NCBI GenBank assembly: GCA_016927125.1
Contig: JAFGNG010000029.1
Coordinates: 1-20,180, forward strand
Source of the DNA: Planctomycetota bacterium
GTDB lineage: Bacteria > Planctomycetota > SZUA-567 > JAFGNG01
DNA: 20,180 bases
Direction of reading: 5' to 3'
Shown piece by piece: positions 1 to 7,643 of the stretch. Position numbers and translations under genes: made by a program. The first letter of the stretch is position 1. Each line of letters starts with the position of its first letter. The notes beneath the pieces are model-generated. The model was not told the origin of the DNA and ran no database searches. It saw nothing but the letters and a program-made list of their open reading frames with translations.

Positions 1-617
1 AAAGCTGGGAAGGAGGCGGCCGGTTCCACCACCAGGCTGGACCCCACCGCGATAAAGATTTCGCACTCCTGGCAGAGCCGCCAGGCCCGGTCCATCGCCG
101 CCACCGGCATGGATTGTCCGAAGGAGACGGTCGCGGGCTTCAAGAAGCCTCCGCAGGTCTCGCAGAGGGGGGTGAGATCACCCTCCCGGACACGCCGGGC
201 AGCTTCATCCATGGGGATCCGCTGGCCGCAGTCGAGGCAGGATGCCACGCGGGTAGTGCCATGCAGCTCGATCACCATCTCGTCCGGCAGGCCGGACTCC
301 TGGTGGAGGCCGTCAATATTCTGCGTGATCATCCCCAGGAGCCTGCCCTGGCGGTGGAGTTTGGCAAAGGCGGCGTGGCCCTGGTTGGGTTTAGCATCGC
401 GCATCTCCGGCCAGGATTCCACCTTCTGCCGCCAGTATTCAACCCGGTCTTCATGGTTATTGATAAATTCCTGGAAATAGACGGTGCGGTTCGCCGACCA
501 GACCCCGCCGGGGCTGCGAAAGTCAGGCACGCCGCTCTCGGTGGAGATGCCTGCGCCGCTAAAGCCGACAATCCGGCTGGCAGCGGCAATCATGGTTTTA
601 GCTTCATGAAAATCCAT
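1..617 (-). CDS. NAD-dependent protein deacylase, sirtuin (Sir2) family; 3' end cut by window edge
   Basis: Sirtuins remove acyl groups from lysine side chains in the cytoplasm using NAD+ and release nicotinamide and O-acyl-ADP-ribose. About 205 residues are visible with no stop before the window edge. Seen in order: NAD-binding GAGIS with PDFRSPGG (residues 21-38), TQNIDGLH (98-105), the catalytic histidine in ELHG (H119), a zinc ribbon of two CxxC pairs (C127/C130 and C152/C155), and GSSL (192-195) of the NAD pocket. The family is usually 230-260 residues, so the last ~40 are missing. The start at 617 has a GGAG ribosome site 6 nt upstream and places GAGIS at the usual distance from the N-terminus. 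It is transcribed away from the DJ-1-like gene at 843. Family assignment is firm; the preferred acyl group cannot be read from this. Confidence 0.93.
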   Translation of the reverse strand, partial: MDFHEAKTMIAAASRIVGFSGAGISTESGVPDFRSPGGVWSANRTVYFQEFINNHEDRVEYWRQKVESWPEMRDAKPNQGHAAFAKLHRQGRLLGMITQNIDGLHQESGLPDEMVIELHGTTRVASCLDCGQRIPMDEAARRVREGDLTPLCETCGGFLKPATVSFGQSMPVAAMDRAWRLCQECEIFIAVGSSLVVEPAASFPA

Positions 618-638
618 AAGTTACTCCGGGATCCATGT

Positions 639-657
639 TTGATTAAATTTTAATCAA
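639..657. repeat. Perfect inverted repeat between divergent genes, possible operator
   Basis: TTGATTAA (639-646), a 3-nt spacer, then TTAATCAA (650-657). It lies 22 nt upstream of the sirtuin start codon. The 10-mer TTAATCAACT at its right edge (650-659) recurs at 1500-1509, upstream of the second DJ-1-like gene. It could be a regulator binding site; AT-rich spacers produce such palindromes by chance fairly often, so this is tentative. Confidence 0.35.
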
Positions 658-747
658 CTTACAGTAGAGTAAGGCCTGCCTGTAAAAATGCAAGCAAATC
701 CGCTTGAATATCACCCTAATCCTTACAAGCAACATTACAGAATCGAG

Positions 748-776
748 TTGACAATACTGCCACGCCGGATTAGATT
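748..776 (+). promoter_or_regulatory. Sigma70-type promoter for the first DJ-1-like gene
   Basis: A consensus -35 TTGACA (748-753), a 17-nt spacer and TAGATT (771-776, 4 of 6 matches to TATAAT). It leads into the gene at 843 with an untranslated leader of about 60 nt. The exact -35 and ideal spacing make it credible. Confidence 0.55.
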
Positions 777-842
777 CTCTAACCAAGCTTATAACTTAGT
801 TATTAATCAGGATAAATCTTAAACAGATCGAAAGGGATTTCT

Positions 843-1397
843 ATGGCGAAGAAGGCAGTGGTAATACTTGCTCCGGGCTTTGAGGGGATCGAGGCGATTA
901 CCGTCATTGAGGTGTTGCGCCGTAGCGGGGTGGAGGTAGTAACTGCCGGGATAGGTAGCGGTACAGTCAAGTGCTCCTCCGGGGTGCCGGTTGTCGCCGA
1001 TGCCAGGATCGAGGAGATCACCGATACTCCGGACGCAGTTGTTCTGCCTGGTGGCGTTCCCGGGGCGGAAAACCTTGGCAATACTGAAGCGGCTAAAAAA
1101 CTGGCTGAAAAGGTCGCCGCCGCCGGCGGCATCTGCGCCGCCATCTGTGCTTCGCCCGCCCTGGCCCTGGGTAAATGGGGACTGCTGGAAGGCAAAAAAG
1201 CGGTTTGCTTCCCACTTTACCGGCATTTATTCCCTGATACGGTAACCCAGATCGAAGAGCAAGTAGTGGTTGATGGCAAGTTTATCACCAGCCTGGCTCC
1301 CTCAACCTCGCTCCCCTTTGCCCTTACCGTTGCCAGGGCCTTGACTGATGACGCGACAGTGCAACCTGTTGAGGACAGGCTGAAGGGGAATGTTTGA
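843..1397 (+). CDS. DJ-1/PfpI (ThiJ/YajL-like) family protein, upstream paralogue
   Basis: Cytosolic protein of the DJ-1/PfpI superfamily, 184 residues, the size of YajL and DJ-1. Known members act as chaperones, protein or nucleotide deglycases/glyoxalases, or oxidative stress sensors. Visible: the conserved glutamate in GFEGIEAI (E17), the LPGG turn (68-71), and the nucleophile elbow AAICASPA with C102, the equivalent of DJ-1 Cys106. AAAGGG (831-836) lies 6 nt before the ATG. The next gene (1671-2225) is a paralogue of identical length, about 58% identical by ungapped count and nearly the same through residue 120, but diverged at the C-terminus. This copy has CFPLYRHLF where the other has the more usual CYPSFE, so the pocket opposite the cysteine may differ. 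Family is certain; substrate is unknown. Confidence 0.92.
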   Translation: MAKKAVVILAPGFEGIEAITVIEVLRRSGVEVVTAGIGSGTVKCSSGVPVVADARIEEITDTPDAVVLPGGVPGAENLGNTEAAKKLAEKVAAAGGICAAICASPALALGKWGLLEGKKAVCFPLYRHLFPDTVTQIEEQVVVDGKFITSLAPSTSLPFALTVARALTDDATVQPVEDRLKGNV

Positions 1398-1530
1398 GAT
1401 TTTAAGAAGGTATAGTATACAACTAAGAGGTTATCAGTAAATTTTAATTAAAGTATGATATTGCAGGGTAAAACCCGGAAAATTTGATAAAATGTACTAT
1501 TAATCAACTCTGATGTGGATAAAAAACGGG

Positions 1531-1559
1531 TTGACAAGCACCGCAATAAAGATTAAATT
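1531..1559 (+). promoter_or_regulatory. Sigma70-type promoter for the second DJ-1-like gene
   Basis: Consensus -35 TTGACA (1531-1536), 17-nt spacer and TAAATT (1554-1559, 4 of 6 matches). The architecture is the same as the promoter at 748-776, although the surrounding sequences are otherwise unrelated. It would give a leader of about 105 nt. No convincing terminator separates the two paralogues, so read-through from the first is also possible. Confidence 0.55.
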
Positions 1560-1670
1560 CATTACTCGGTTAATTCAATTGGTTTCAAGATAGGTTTTGA
1601 AACTTCGTTCTTGAGGCATCCCGCAGGCGCTGGTTGCCTGGGTTTGTAAAGATTAGGAAAGGGGACTGCC

Positions 1671-2225
1671 ATGGCGAAGAAGGCTGTTGTGGTGCTTGCT
1701 CCCGGATTCGAAGATATAGAAGCCATCACCATCATCGATGTGTTGCGCCGCGCCGGTGTGGAGGTGAAGGTGGCTTCAGTTGGCAACACCACTGTCGAGA
1801 GCGCCCACGGGGTGCCGGTAACAGCGGACCTCAAGATTGACGCGATTAAGGATACTCCTGACGCGATTATTTTACCGGGCGGCCTGCCGGGTTCGGAAAA
1901 CCTTGGTAAGTCGAAGGAAACCAAGAAACTGGCAGAAGCAGTAGCTGCTGCCGGTGGCCTCTGCGCTGCGATCTGCGCTGCGCCCGCCCTGACCCTGGGC
2001 CAATGGGGGTTGCTCGACGGCAAGACCGCGACCTGTTACCCGTCTTTTGAGAAGCAATTCCCGGTTTCGGTAGAACATTCGGAAGACCGCGTAGTGGTTG
2101 ACGGCAAGGTTGTAACCAGCCGGGGTCCCGGTACTGCCCTTGAATTTGCCCTCACCCTTGTAGAAATCCTGGTTGACAGCAAGACTGCTGGCGAGCTCCA
2201 GCAGGGGATGCTGGCAAGGGCCTGA
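1671..2225 (+). CDS. DJ-1/PfpI (ThiJ/YajL-like) family protein, downstream paralogue
   Basis: 184-residue cytosolic DJ-1/PfpI-family protein. Seen: E17 in GFEDIEAI, LPGG (68-71), nucleophile cysteine C102 in AAICAAPA, and CYPSFE (122-127) shortly after, as in typical YajL/DJ-1 proteins. A strong purine-rich ribosome site (AGGAAAGGGG, 1655-1664) precedes the ATG by 6 nt. Family roles include protection of proteins against carbonyl damage and redox sensing through the cysteine; which applies here cannot be decided. It appears to be the more canonical of the tandem pair. A 273-nt AT-rich spacer with its own promoter separates it from the upstream copy, so the two may be expressed under different conditions. 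Confidence 0.93.
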   Translation: MAKKAVVVLAPGFEDIEAITIIDVLRRAGVEVKVASVGNTTVESAHGVPVTADLKIDAIKDTPDAIILPGGLPGSENLGKSKETKKLAEAVAAAGGLCAAICAAPALTLGQWGLLDGKTATCYPSFEKQFPVSVEHSEDRVVVDGKVVTSRGPGTALEFALTLVEILVDSKTAGELQQGMLARA

Positions 2226-2388
2226 TTCTCCACGCAAAATTCCGCAGGTTCGGAAGATCTTATCCAGGCCTGTAAAACCTCAAATTTCCCCCCTGAAAAG
2301 GTGAAAGATAGAGAGTTATCGCGGCAATACTATTAGGAATTTCGGAATCTGAGAGGCAGGTTACAGAGGAACTGCAATAAATAAAGTG

Positions 2389-2416
2389 TTGCGCTTTTGT
2401 AACTTGCTGTTATTAT
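2389..2416 (+). promoter_or_regulatory. Putative promoter for the kor-suc operon
   Basis: TTGCGC (2389-2394), a 16-nt spacer and TATTAT (2411-2416, 5 of 6 to the -10 consensus), ending 35 nt before the korD start. It is the best match in the 226-nt spacer after the DJ-1 pair. The -35 is weak. Confidence 0.4.
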
Positions 2417-2451
2417 AGCTGTTGTATCTTGGCTGATTAAAGGTGTGAGAG

Positions 2452-2769
2452 ATGAAATCTAAACCCAAGAAGACTCAAAAGCAACCAAAGAAACCAGCTT
2501 CAAAGGCAGAAGTCTCTGAAAATAAAGAGGTTGCCAAAAAGAAGAAGAATCGAGACTTTAAGATTAATATTTACCGCGCCTGGTGTAAGAATTGTGGCAT
2601 TTGCACCGCGTTTTGCCCCACCAAGGCCATTGTCAGCGATGAAACCGGCCGGCCTGAAATAGCAGATGCGAGCAAATGCATTGGCTGCTTCCAGTGCTTC
2701 CAGCGTTGCCCTGATTTCTGTATTGCAGTATTTGAAGTTGAGGATAAAGACAAGGATAAAGAAGAATAA
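2452..2769 (+). CDS. korD: 2-oxoglutarate:ferredoxin oxidoreductase delta subunit (2x[4Fe-4S] ferredoxin)
   Basis: Small iron-sulfur subunit that passes electrons from the TPP-containing core to external ferredoxin. It has two complete CxxCxxCxxxC motifs: C45/C48/C51/C55 (the last followed by Pro) and C76/C79/C82/C86 (also followed by Pro), matching two [4Fe-4S] clusters; an extra C90 follows. The first ~35 residues are almost entirely Lys, Gln, Pro and Ala, a highly basic and probably disordered tail not needed for cluster binding. AAAGGTG (2440-2446) lies just before the ATG. It is first in a run of kor genes (alpha, beta, gamma follow), which is why I call it the delta subunit and not a free ferredoxin. 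Confidence 0.88.
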   Translation: MKSKPKKTQKQPKKPASKAEVSENKEVAKKKKNRDFKINIYRAWCKNCGICTAFCPTKAIVSDETGRPEIADASKCIGCFQCFQRCPDFCIAVFEVEDKDKDKEE

Positions 2770-2845
2770 AAGTAAATTTATAATATAGTCCGTTAGTTTA
2801 ATCCTAAAAATCATTAAAATCTTAAACTATCGAGGTATGCGGAAG

Positions 2846-4003
2846 ATGACTAAATCAAACTCAGAGAGAGAAGAAGTTTTACTGGGCAATGACGCAGTTG
2901 CCTTTGGCGCGCTTGCTGCCGGGGTGGATTTCTTTGCCGGTTATCCCATTACCCCGTCGAGCGAGATCGCGGAGTTATTATCCCGGGAAATGCCCAAGAG
3001 GCGCGGCAAGTTCATCCAGATGGAGGATGAGATCGCCAGCCTTGGCGCGGTAATCGGCGCCTCCCTGGCGGGGGCGAAGGCAATGACCGCCACCAGCGGC
3101 CCGGGCTTTTCTCTGATGCAGGAGCATATCGGTTTCGCTGCGATTGCCGAGGTTCCCTGTGTTATTATCAATGTTATGCGAGGCGGCCCGAGCACAGGGC
3201 TGCCTACTGAATCGTCACAGGCGGATATCATGCAGGCAAAGTATGGCTCGCATGGCGATTATCCCAGCATTGCCCTGATGCCGGACTCCGTGTTAGAGTC
3301 CTATCTCTTCACGGTCAAGGCCTTCAACCTTTCCGAGAAATACCGCACCCCGGTCTTTGTCCTTACTGACGAGATTCTCGGCCATATGCGCGAGAATGTA
3401 ATTCTCCCGCCCGTGGAAGAGCTTGAGATTATTAACCGCCAGGAGCCGACCGTACCGGCGGAGTGGTATCATCCCTTTGAACAAACCACTACCGGGATCG
3501 CGCCGATGGCTTCCTTTGGCCATGGTTACCGCTTCCATGTAACCGGTTTGACACACGACATCAACGGCTTCCCCACCTCCATTCCAGCAGAGATTGATGC
3601 CTTGATGAACAAGTTGAAGAACAAGGTGCTCTATAACACCAAGGATCTCACCATGGTCGAGGAGTACCAGATGGAGGACGCGGAGGTTTGTATCCTGGCC
3701 GTGGGTTCGGTGGGGCGTTCCGCCCGCCGTGCGGTGAAGATCCTGCGCCACCAGGGCATCAAGGCCGGGATGCTGCGCCCGCAGATAATCTGGCCCTTCC
3801 CGAAACAGCCGGTAGAGAAGATGCTGAAACAGGTTGAGTATGTCCTGGTGCCGGAAATGAATGTCGGCCAGGTTCGCAAGGAAGTCGAGCGGCTGGCAGA
3901 CGGCCGGGACAGGATAGAGGGATTGAATGTCATGAATTCAGTGATGATCACCGCTGAAGATATCGTGAAGAAGATTCTCAACGCCGAAGTCCCGGTGGAT
4001 TAA
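2846..4003 (+). CDS. korA: 2-oxoglutarate:ferredoxin oxidoreductase alpha subunit
   Basis: Alpha subunit of the TPP- and CoA-dependent enzyme interconverting 2-oxoglutarate and succinyl-CoA. Key motifs, numbered from this start (385 aa): GYPITPSSEIAE (32-43), the usual KorA signature near the 2-oxoacid site; ATSGPGFSLM (82-91); and GGPSTGLPT (113-121). The C-terminal part carries the transketolase-C-like domain (ILAVGSVGRSAR onward). An ATG nine bases upstream (2837) is in frame, but GAGGT (2832-2836) would then touch it directly; the ATG at 2846 has a proper 9-nt spacing, so I prefer it. Neighbours korD, korB, korC and sucCD support 2-oxoglutarate as substrate, though other 2-oxoacids cannot be excluded from sequence alone. 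Confidence 0.93.
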   Translation: MTKSNSEREEVLLGNDAVAFGALAAGVDFFAGYPITPSSEIAELLSREMPKRRGKFIQMEDEIASLGAVIGASLAGAKAMTATSGPGFSLMQEHIGFAAIAEVPCVIINVMRGGPSTGLPTESSQADIMQAKYGSHGDYPSIALMPDSVLESYLFTVKAFNLSEKYRTPVFVLTDEILGHMRENVILPPVEELEIINRQEPTVPAEWYHPFEQTTTGIAPMASFGHGYRFHVTGLTHDINGFPTSIPAEIDALMNKLKNKVLYNTKDLTMVEEYQMEDAEVCILAVGSVGRSARRAVKILRHQGIKAGMLRPQIIWPFPKQPVEKMLKQVEYVLVPEMNVGQVRKEVERLADGRDRIEGLNVMNSVMITAEDIVKKILNAEVPVD

Positions 4004-4019
4004 CAGCAGGAGAAAATTA

Positions 4020-4892
4020 ATGACAACCCCAGTTCAAATGATGGCTCAGCATCCTGCCTTGCACGAATGGCTGCGCGCCAAGAAGAGTTTTCCCCACCTG
4101 TGGTGCCCCGGCTGTGGCATTGGAACCATCATGGGCGCGGCTACGCGCGCACTCACCAGCATGCAATACAGCAAAGACGAGGTGGTGGTAATCTCGGGGA
4201 TCGGTTGCACCGGCAGAATCCCCGCGTATCTTGACTGCAACACCCTGCACACCACGCATGGCCGGGCGCTGACCTTTGCCACCGGCGTTAAATTCAGCAG
4301 GCCGAAGCTCAAGGTACTGGTGTTCATGGGTGACGGGGATGGCCTGGCGATAGGTGGCAACCATTTTATCCATACCTGTCGCCGCAACATCGATATTACC
4401 GCCGTGATTGTGAATAACTATATCTACGGCATGACCGGCGGGCAGGCTTCCCCCACTCTCCCGGAGGGGATGAAGGCTTCCACCGCGCCTTACGGCAGCA
4501 TGGAGCCCCCGTTTGATGCTTGCAACCTTGCGATCGCCGCCGGCGCGACCTTTGTCGCCCGCAGCACGGTCTACCACATGAAGGAAATGGAAAAACTAAT
4601 CCAGAAGGGTATGGAGCACAAGGGTTTCTCCGTAATCGAGATTGTCGCCCAATGCCCAACCTCCTTCGGCCGCATGAACAAACTGGGTAATCCCATCGAT
4701 ATGCTCGAGTATCAGAAAACGCATGCGATTAAATATTATCCCGGCATGGATATAGAAGCAGCCAAGGCCGAGGGTAAGGACATCATTACCGGGGTGCTCA
4801 AAGATGAAAACACCAAGATGGAGTACTGCGAAAAGTATGATGAATTAATTATAAAAAAAGCATTGGCAAGTGAGAAAGAAAAGACTAAATGA
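4020..4892 (+). CDS. korB: 2-oxoglutarate:ferredoxin oxidoreductase beta subunit (TPP-binding)
   Basis: Beta subunit binding thiamine pyrophosphate and the proximal [4Fe-4S] cluster. It is 290 residues. The TPP/Mg motif is seen as GDGDGLAIGGNH (104-115) with VNNYIYGMTGGQ (131-142). Cysteines in the positions expected for the core cluster are C29 and C32 (WCPGCG), C63 (GIGCTG) and C212 (AQCPTSFGR). AGGAG (4008-4012) lies 7 nt before the ATG, and the gene starts 16 nt after korA, so the two are cotranscribed. Its stop overlaps the korC start (ATGA). Everything needed for the catalytic centre appears present. Confidence 0.95.
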   Translation: MTTPVQMMAQHPALHEWLRAKKSFPHLWCPGCGIGTIMGAATRALTSMQYSKDEVVVISGIGCTGRIPAYLDCNTLHTTHGRALTFATGVKFSRPKLKVLVFMGDGDGLAIGGNHFIHTCRRNIDITAVIVNNYIYGMTGGQASPTLPEGMKASTAPYGSMEPPFDACNLAIAAGATFVARSTVYHMKEMEKLIQKGMEHKGFSVIEIVAQCPTSFGRMNKLGNPIDMLEYQKTHAIKYYPGMDIEAAKAEGKDIITGVLKDENTKMEYCEKYDELIIKKALASEKEKTK

Positions 4893-5569
4893 CTAAAGAA
4901 TCTAATCCCATAGACCTCGACATTGTTGAAACCATTGCCGTGCGCATGAGCGGAACCGGCGGGCAGGGCTTGATCCTGGCCGGGCGCTTATTAGCTGAAT
5001 CCGCGGTCCATGACGGCATGGATATCTTGCTGACCAACTCCTATGGCCCGGAAGCCCGCGGCGGTGCCAGCCGTTCGGAAGTGGTGATCGGTAAGGGCCG
5101 GATTGATCTCTTGCATTCACCCAAGGTGGATGTGCTCGTAACCCTCAGCCAGAAGTCCTGTAATTCCTACTTTAATGATCTCAAGGACCGGGGCCTGCTG
5201 ATTACGGATTCCACCAATGTCGGGGTTATCCCCACCTCCCGTGCGATTGAGGTACCGATGACCCAACTGGCTTTAAAGGAACTCGGTAACCGGATGGTTA
5301 CCAATGTCATCTCCCTCGGAGTCTTATGCGCGGTCTCCCAGGTCATCACGGTTGACGCCCTGCGCGCCGCGGTCGAAGCCCGGGCACCCAAGCCCTACCT
5401 GGACCTCAATATGAAGGCGATTGATCTGGGCGTAGCCGAAGGCCAGAAAGCGCTGGCCAAGGTAGCCAAGATTATGGATGCCAGTATTTTTGATTATAGC
5501 TCGATCCGCGAAGGCAAAGCCCCGGCCCGGCTCAGGACCAGAAAGATCTCGCAGCGAATTAAAAGATAA
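4889..5569 (+). CDS. korC: 2-oxoglutarate:ferredoxin oxidoreductase gamma subunit
   Basis: Gamma subunit, which in this enzyme family contributes the CoA-binding domain. Seen: GTGGQG (22-27), YGPEARGG (52-59) and NVISLG in the second half, all hallmarks of the pyruvate/ketoisovalerate oxidoreductase gamma domain. At 226 residues it is longer than the usual ~180, because of a basic C-terminal tail rich in Arg and Lys. Its ATG overlaps the korB stop by 4 nt, so translation is likely coupled. It completes a four-gene korDABC set in which alpha, beta, gamma and delta are all separate, unlike fused one-chain pyruvate:ferredoxin oxidoreductases. Confidence 0.93.
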   Translation: MTKESNPIDLDIVETIAVRMSGTGGQGLILAGRLLAESAVHDGMDILLTNSYGPEARGGASRSEVVIGKGRIDLLHSPKVDVLVTLSQKSCNSYFNDLKDRGLLITDSTNVGVIPTSRAIEVPMTQLALKELGNRMVTNVISLGVLCAVSQVITVDALRAAVEARAPKPYLDLNMKAIDLGVAEGQKALAKVAKIMDASIFDYSSIREGKAPARLRTRKISQRIKR

Positions 5570-5604
5570 ATTTTCTTAATCCCGTAAGCCATAGACTAAA
5601 ACCC

Positions 5605-6747
5605 ATGAAAATTCACGAATACCAGGCGAAACGCATTTTCCAGGAATACGGCATCCCAGTTTCCACTGGAATGGTCGCTGAAACCGCGATGGCAGCCCTG
5701 GCTGCTGCCAAGGAGATCGGCTTCCCCGTAGTCCTCAAAGCGCAGGTGCATACCGGCGGCCGGGGCAAGGCCGGCGGGATCAAGCTGGTTAAGATGGAAG
5801 CGGAAGCGGAAACAACCGCTCGCGACATCCTCAACCTCACCATCAAGGACCTCCCGGTCAGAAAGCTTCTCATTGCCCCGGCGGTGGAGATCAAGACTGA
5901 GGTTTACCTGAGCTTGCTGATTGACCGGGGCGCTTCAGTTGCGGTTTTTATCGGTTGCGCCGAGGGCGGGGTGGAGATTGAACAAACCGCCAAGACCAAC
6001 CCGGAAAAGATTCTCCGGCTGGAAGTCAAGGCCGCAGGGCTTGCCAGTCTCACCCCGGAACAGTGCCTGCCTTTGGCTGGGAAATTATTTGCCGATCCCG
6101 GCCAGGCGAATGCCACCGCGGAAATTATGGCTAAGATGGGGCAGATGTTCATGGAGCGGGATTGCGCGCTCGTAGAGATCAATCCCCTGATTGTGGATAA
6201 CGACGGGATCGTGAGCGCCCTCGATGCCAAAGTATTGCTGGATGATAACGCGCTCTTCCGCCAAGAACAGAATAAGTCCCTGCGGGATCTGGATTCCGAG
6301 GATCTTGTCGAACTGGATGCCAAGGCCGCGGGCCTCAGCTTTATCCGCCTGGACGGCGAAATCGGCTGCATGGTGAACGGCGCCGGGCTGGCCATGGCGA
6401 CCATGGATATTATCAAGCATTTCGGCGGCGAGCCGGCTAATTTCCTGGATGTGGGCGGCAGCTCCAACCCGGACAAGGTGGTGACCGCCTTCAAGATGAT
6501 TTTAAAGGATCAGAAGGTCAAGGTTATCCTGATCAATATCTTCGGTGGGATTACTCGGTGCGATGATATTGCCAATGGCATTCTCGCCGCGATGAAACAG
6601 TTCAAAGTAACGGTACCGATCGTGATCCGCCTGGTCGGGACCAATGAAAAGGAAGGGCGCGCACTCCTCGCCGGCACCGAGATGGTGGTGGCCGAAACCC
6701 TCGAGGAAGGCGCGCGCCGGGCGGTGGAGATGAGCCAGGGCCGATGA
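5605..6747 (+). CDS. sucC: Succinyl-CoA synthetase beta subunit (ADP/GDP-forming)
   Basis: Nucleotide-binding beta subunit of succinyl-CoA synthetase, which interconverts succinyl-CoA and succinate with substrate-level phosphorylation. 380 residues, close to the usual ~388. Seen: N-terminal [12 protein letters not shown]-grasp features including the basic loop [10 protein letters not shown] (49-58) and EINPL with DAKV for metal binding, then the C-terminal flavodoxin-like domain with NFLDVGG and [10 protein letters not shown]. The DVGG is followed by SSNPDKV here, where many bacterial enzymes read GGA; likely lineage variation. The 35-nt gap after korC has no clear Shine-Dalgarno sequence, so initiation is probably weak or coupled. 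The stop overlaps the sucD start (ATGA). ATP versus GTP preference cannot be read from sequence. Confidence 0.95.
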   Translation: MKIHEYQAKRIFQEYGIPVSTGMVAETAMAALAAAKEIGFPVVLKAQVHTGGRGKAGGIKLVKMEAEAETTARDILNLTIKDLPVRKLLIAPAVEIKTEVYLSLLIDRGASVAVFIGCAEGGVEIEQTAKTNPEKILRLEVKAAGLASLTPEQCLPLAGKLFADPGQANATAEIMAKMGQMFMERDCALVEINPLIVDNDGIVSALDAKVLLDDNALFRQEQNKSLRDLDSEDLVELDAKAAGLSFIRLDGEIGCMVNGAGLAMATMDIIKHFGGEPANFLDVGGSSNPDKVVTAFKMILKDQKVKVILINIFGGITRCDDIANGILAAMKQFKVTVPIVIRLVGTNEKEGRALLAGTEMVVAETLEEGARRAVEMSQGR

Positions 6748-7604
6748 GTATTTTAGCTGATAAACATACCAAGGTAATTGTCCAGGGCATCACCGGCAGG
6801 GATGGCTCCTTCCACACCGGCAAAATGATTGCGTATGGCACCCAGGTGGTCGGCGGCGTCACCCCCGGCAAGGGCGGCCAGGAGGTCCACGGCGCACCGG
6901 TCTTCAACACGGTCGCGGAAGCGGTTAAGGAAACCGGCGCCAAGACCTCGGTGATCTATGTCCCAGCGAAATTCGCGCGCGACGCCATGCTGGAAGCGGC
7001 GGAGTCCCCCCTTGAACTGGTGGTCTGTATCACTGAAGGATTACCCACCCTGGACGCGCTCGTGGCATTCGAGGCTTTGCAGAAGCAAGGCATCCGGTTG
7101 ATCGGCCCGAACTGCCCAGGGTTGATTACCCCCGGAGCGTGCAAACTCGGCATTATGCCGGGAGAGATCCACATGCCCGGTAGGATCGGGGTAATCTCCC
7201 GCAGCGGCACCCTGACCTATGAGATTGTCAGTGTCCTAACCAAGGCCGGCATGGGGCAGTCCACCTGTATCGGCATTGGCGGCGACCCGGTGATTGGCAG
7301 CCGTTTCTTGGATTTGCTCCCGCTCTTCGAGGCAGACCCCGGTACCGACGCAATTGTGATTGTAGGTGAAATCGGCGGCCAGGATGAAGTAGTGGCAGCG
7401 AAGTACTGCCAGGAGAAGATGCAGAAGAAGGTCGTGGCCTTCATGGCTGGTCTTACCGCGCCTCCGGGACGGCGCATGGGTCATGCGGGCGCGCTCGTGG
7501 GCGGTGAGGATGAAACCGCGGCAGCGAAGATTGAGAAACTCGAGGCCGCCGGGATCCCGGTCGCGCAGGTGATTTCGGAAGTGCCGGCACTCTTAAGCAA
7601 GTAA
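6744..7604 (+). CDS. sucD: Succinyl-CoA synthetase alpha subunit
   Basis: Alpha subunit, which binds CoA and carries the phosphorylated histidine. It is 286 residues, the normal size. Seen: the CoA-binding Rossmann start [18 protein letters not shown] (11-28), GPNCPGLI (121-128), SRSGTLTYE (152-160), GIGGDPVIG (177-185), and the active-site histidine H247 in [12 protein letters not shown]. Translationally coupled to sucC by a 4-nt overlap. Last gene of the kor-suc operon; it faces the TPR gene across a 39-nt convergent gap with no obvious terminator hairpin. Confidence 0.96.
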   Translation: MSILADKHTKVIVQGITGRDGSFHTGKMIAYGTQVVGGVTPGKGGQEVHGAPVFNTVAEAVKETGAKTSVIYVPAKFARDAMLEAAESPLELVVCITEGLPTLDALVAFEALQKQGIRLIGPNCPGLITPGACKLGIMPGEIHMPGRIGVISRSGTLTYEIVSVLTKAGMGQSTCIGIGGDPVIGSRFLDLLPLFEADPGTDAIVIVGEIGGQDEVVAAKYCQEKMQKKVVAFMAGLTAPPGRRMGHAGALVGGEDETAAAKIEKLEAAGIPVAQVISEVPALLSK

Positions 7605-7643
7605 AAAAGCTTTCCCTTAGAACCTAACCTTATCCCCGTTTCC

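Noticed and set aside
2779..2784. Perfect TATAAT between korD and korA
   Set aside because: No acceptable -35 at 15-19 nt upstream, and the genes look cotranscribed; an AT-rich spacer gives such hexamers by chance.
2837..2845. Upstream ATG for korA
   Set aside because: The ribosome site GAGGT directly abuts this ATG with no spacing, while the ATG at 2846 has a normal 9-nt gap.
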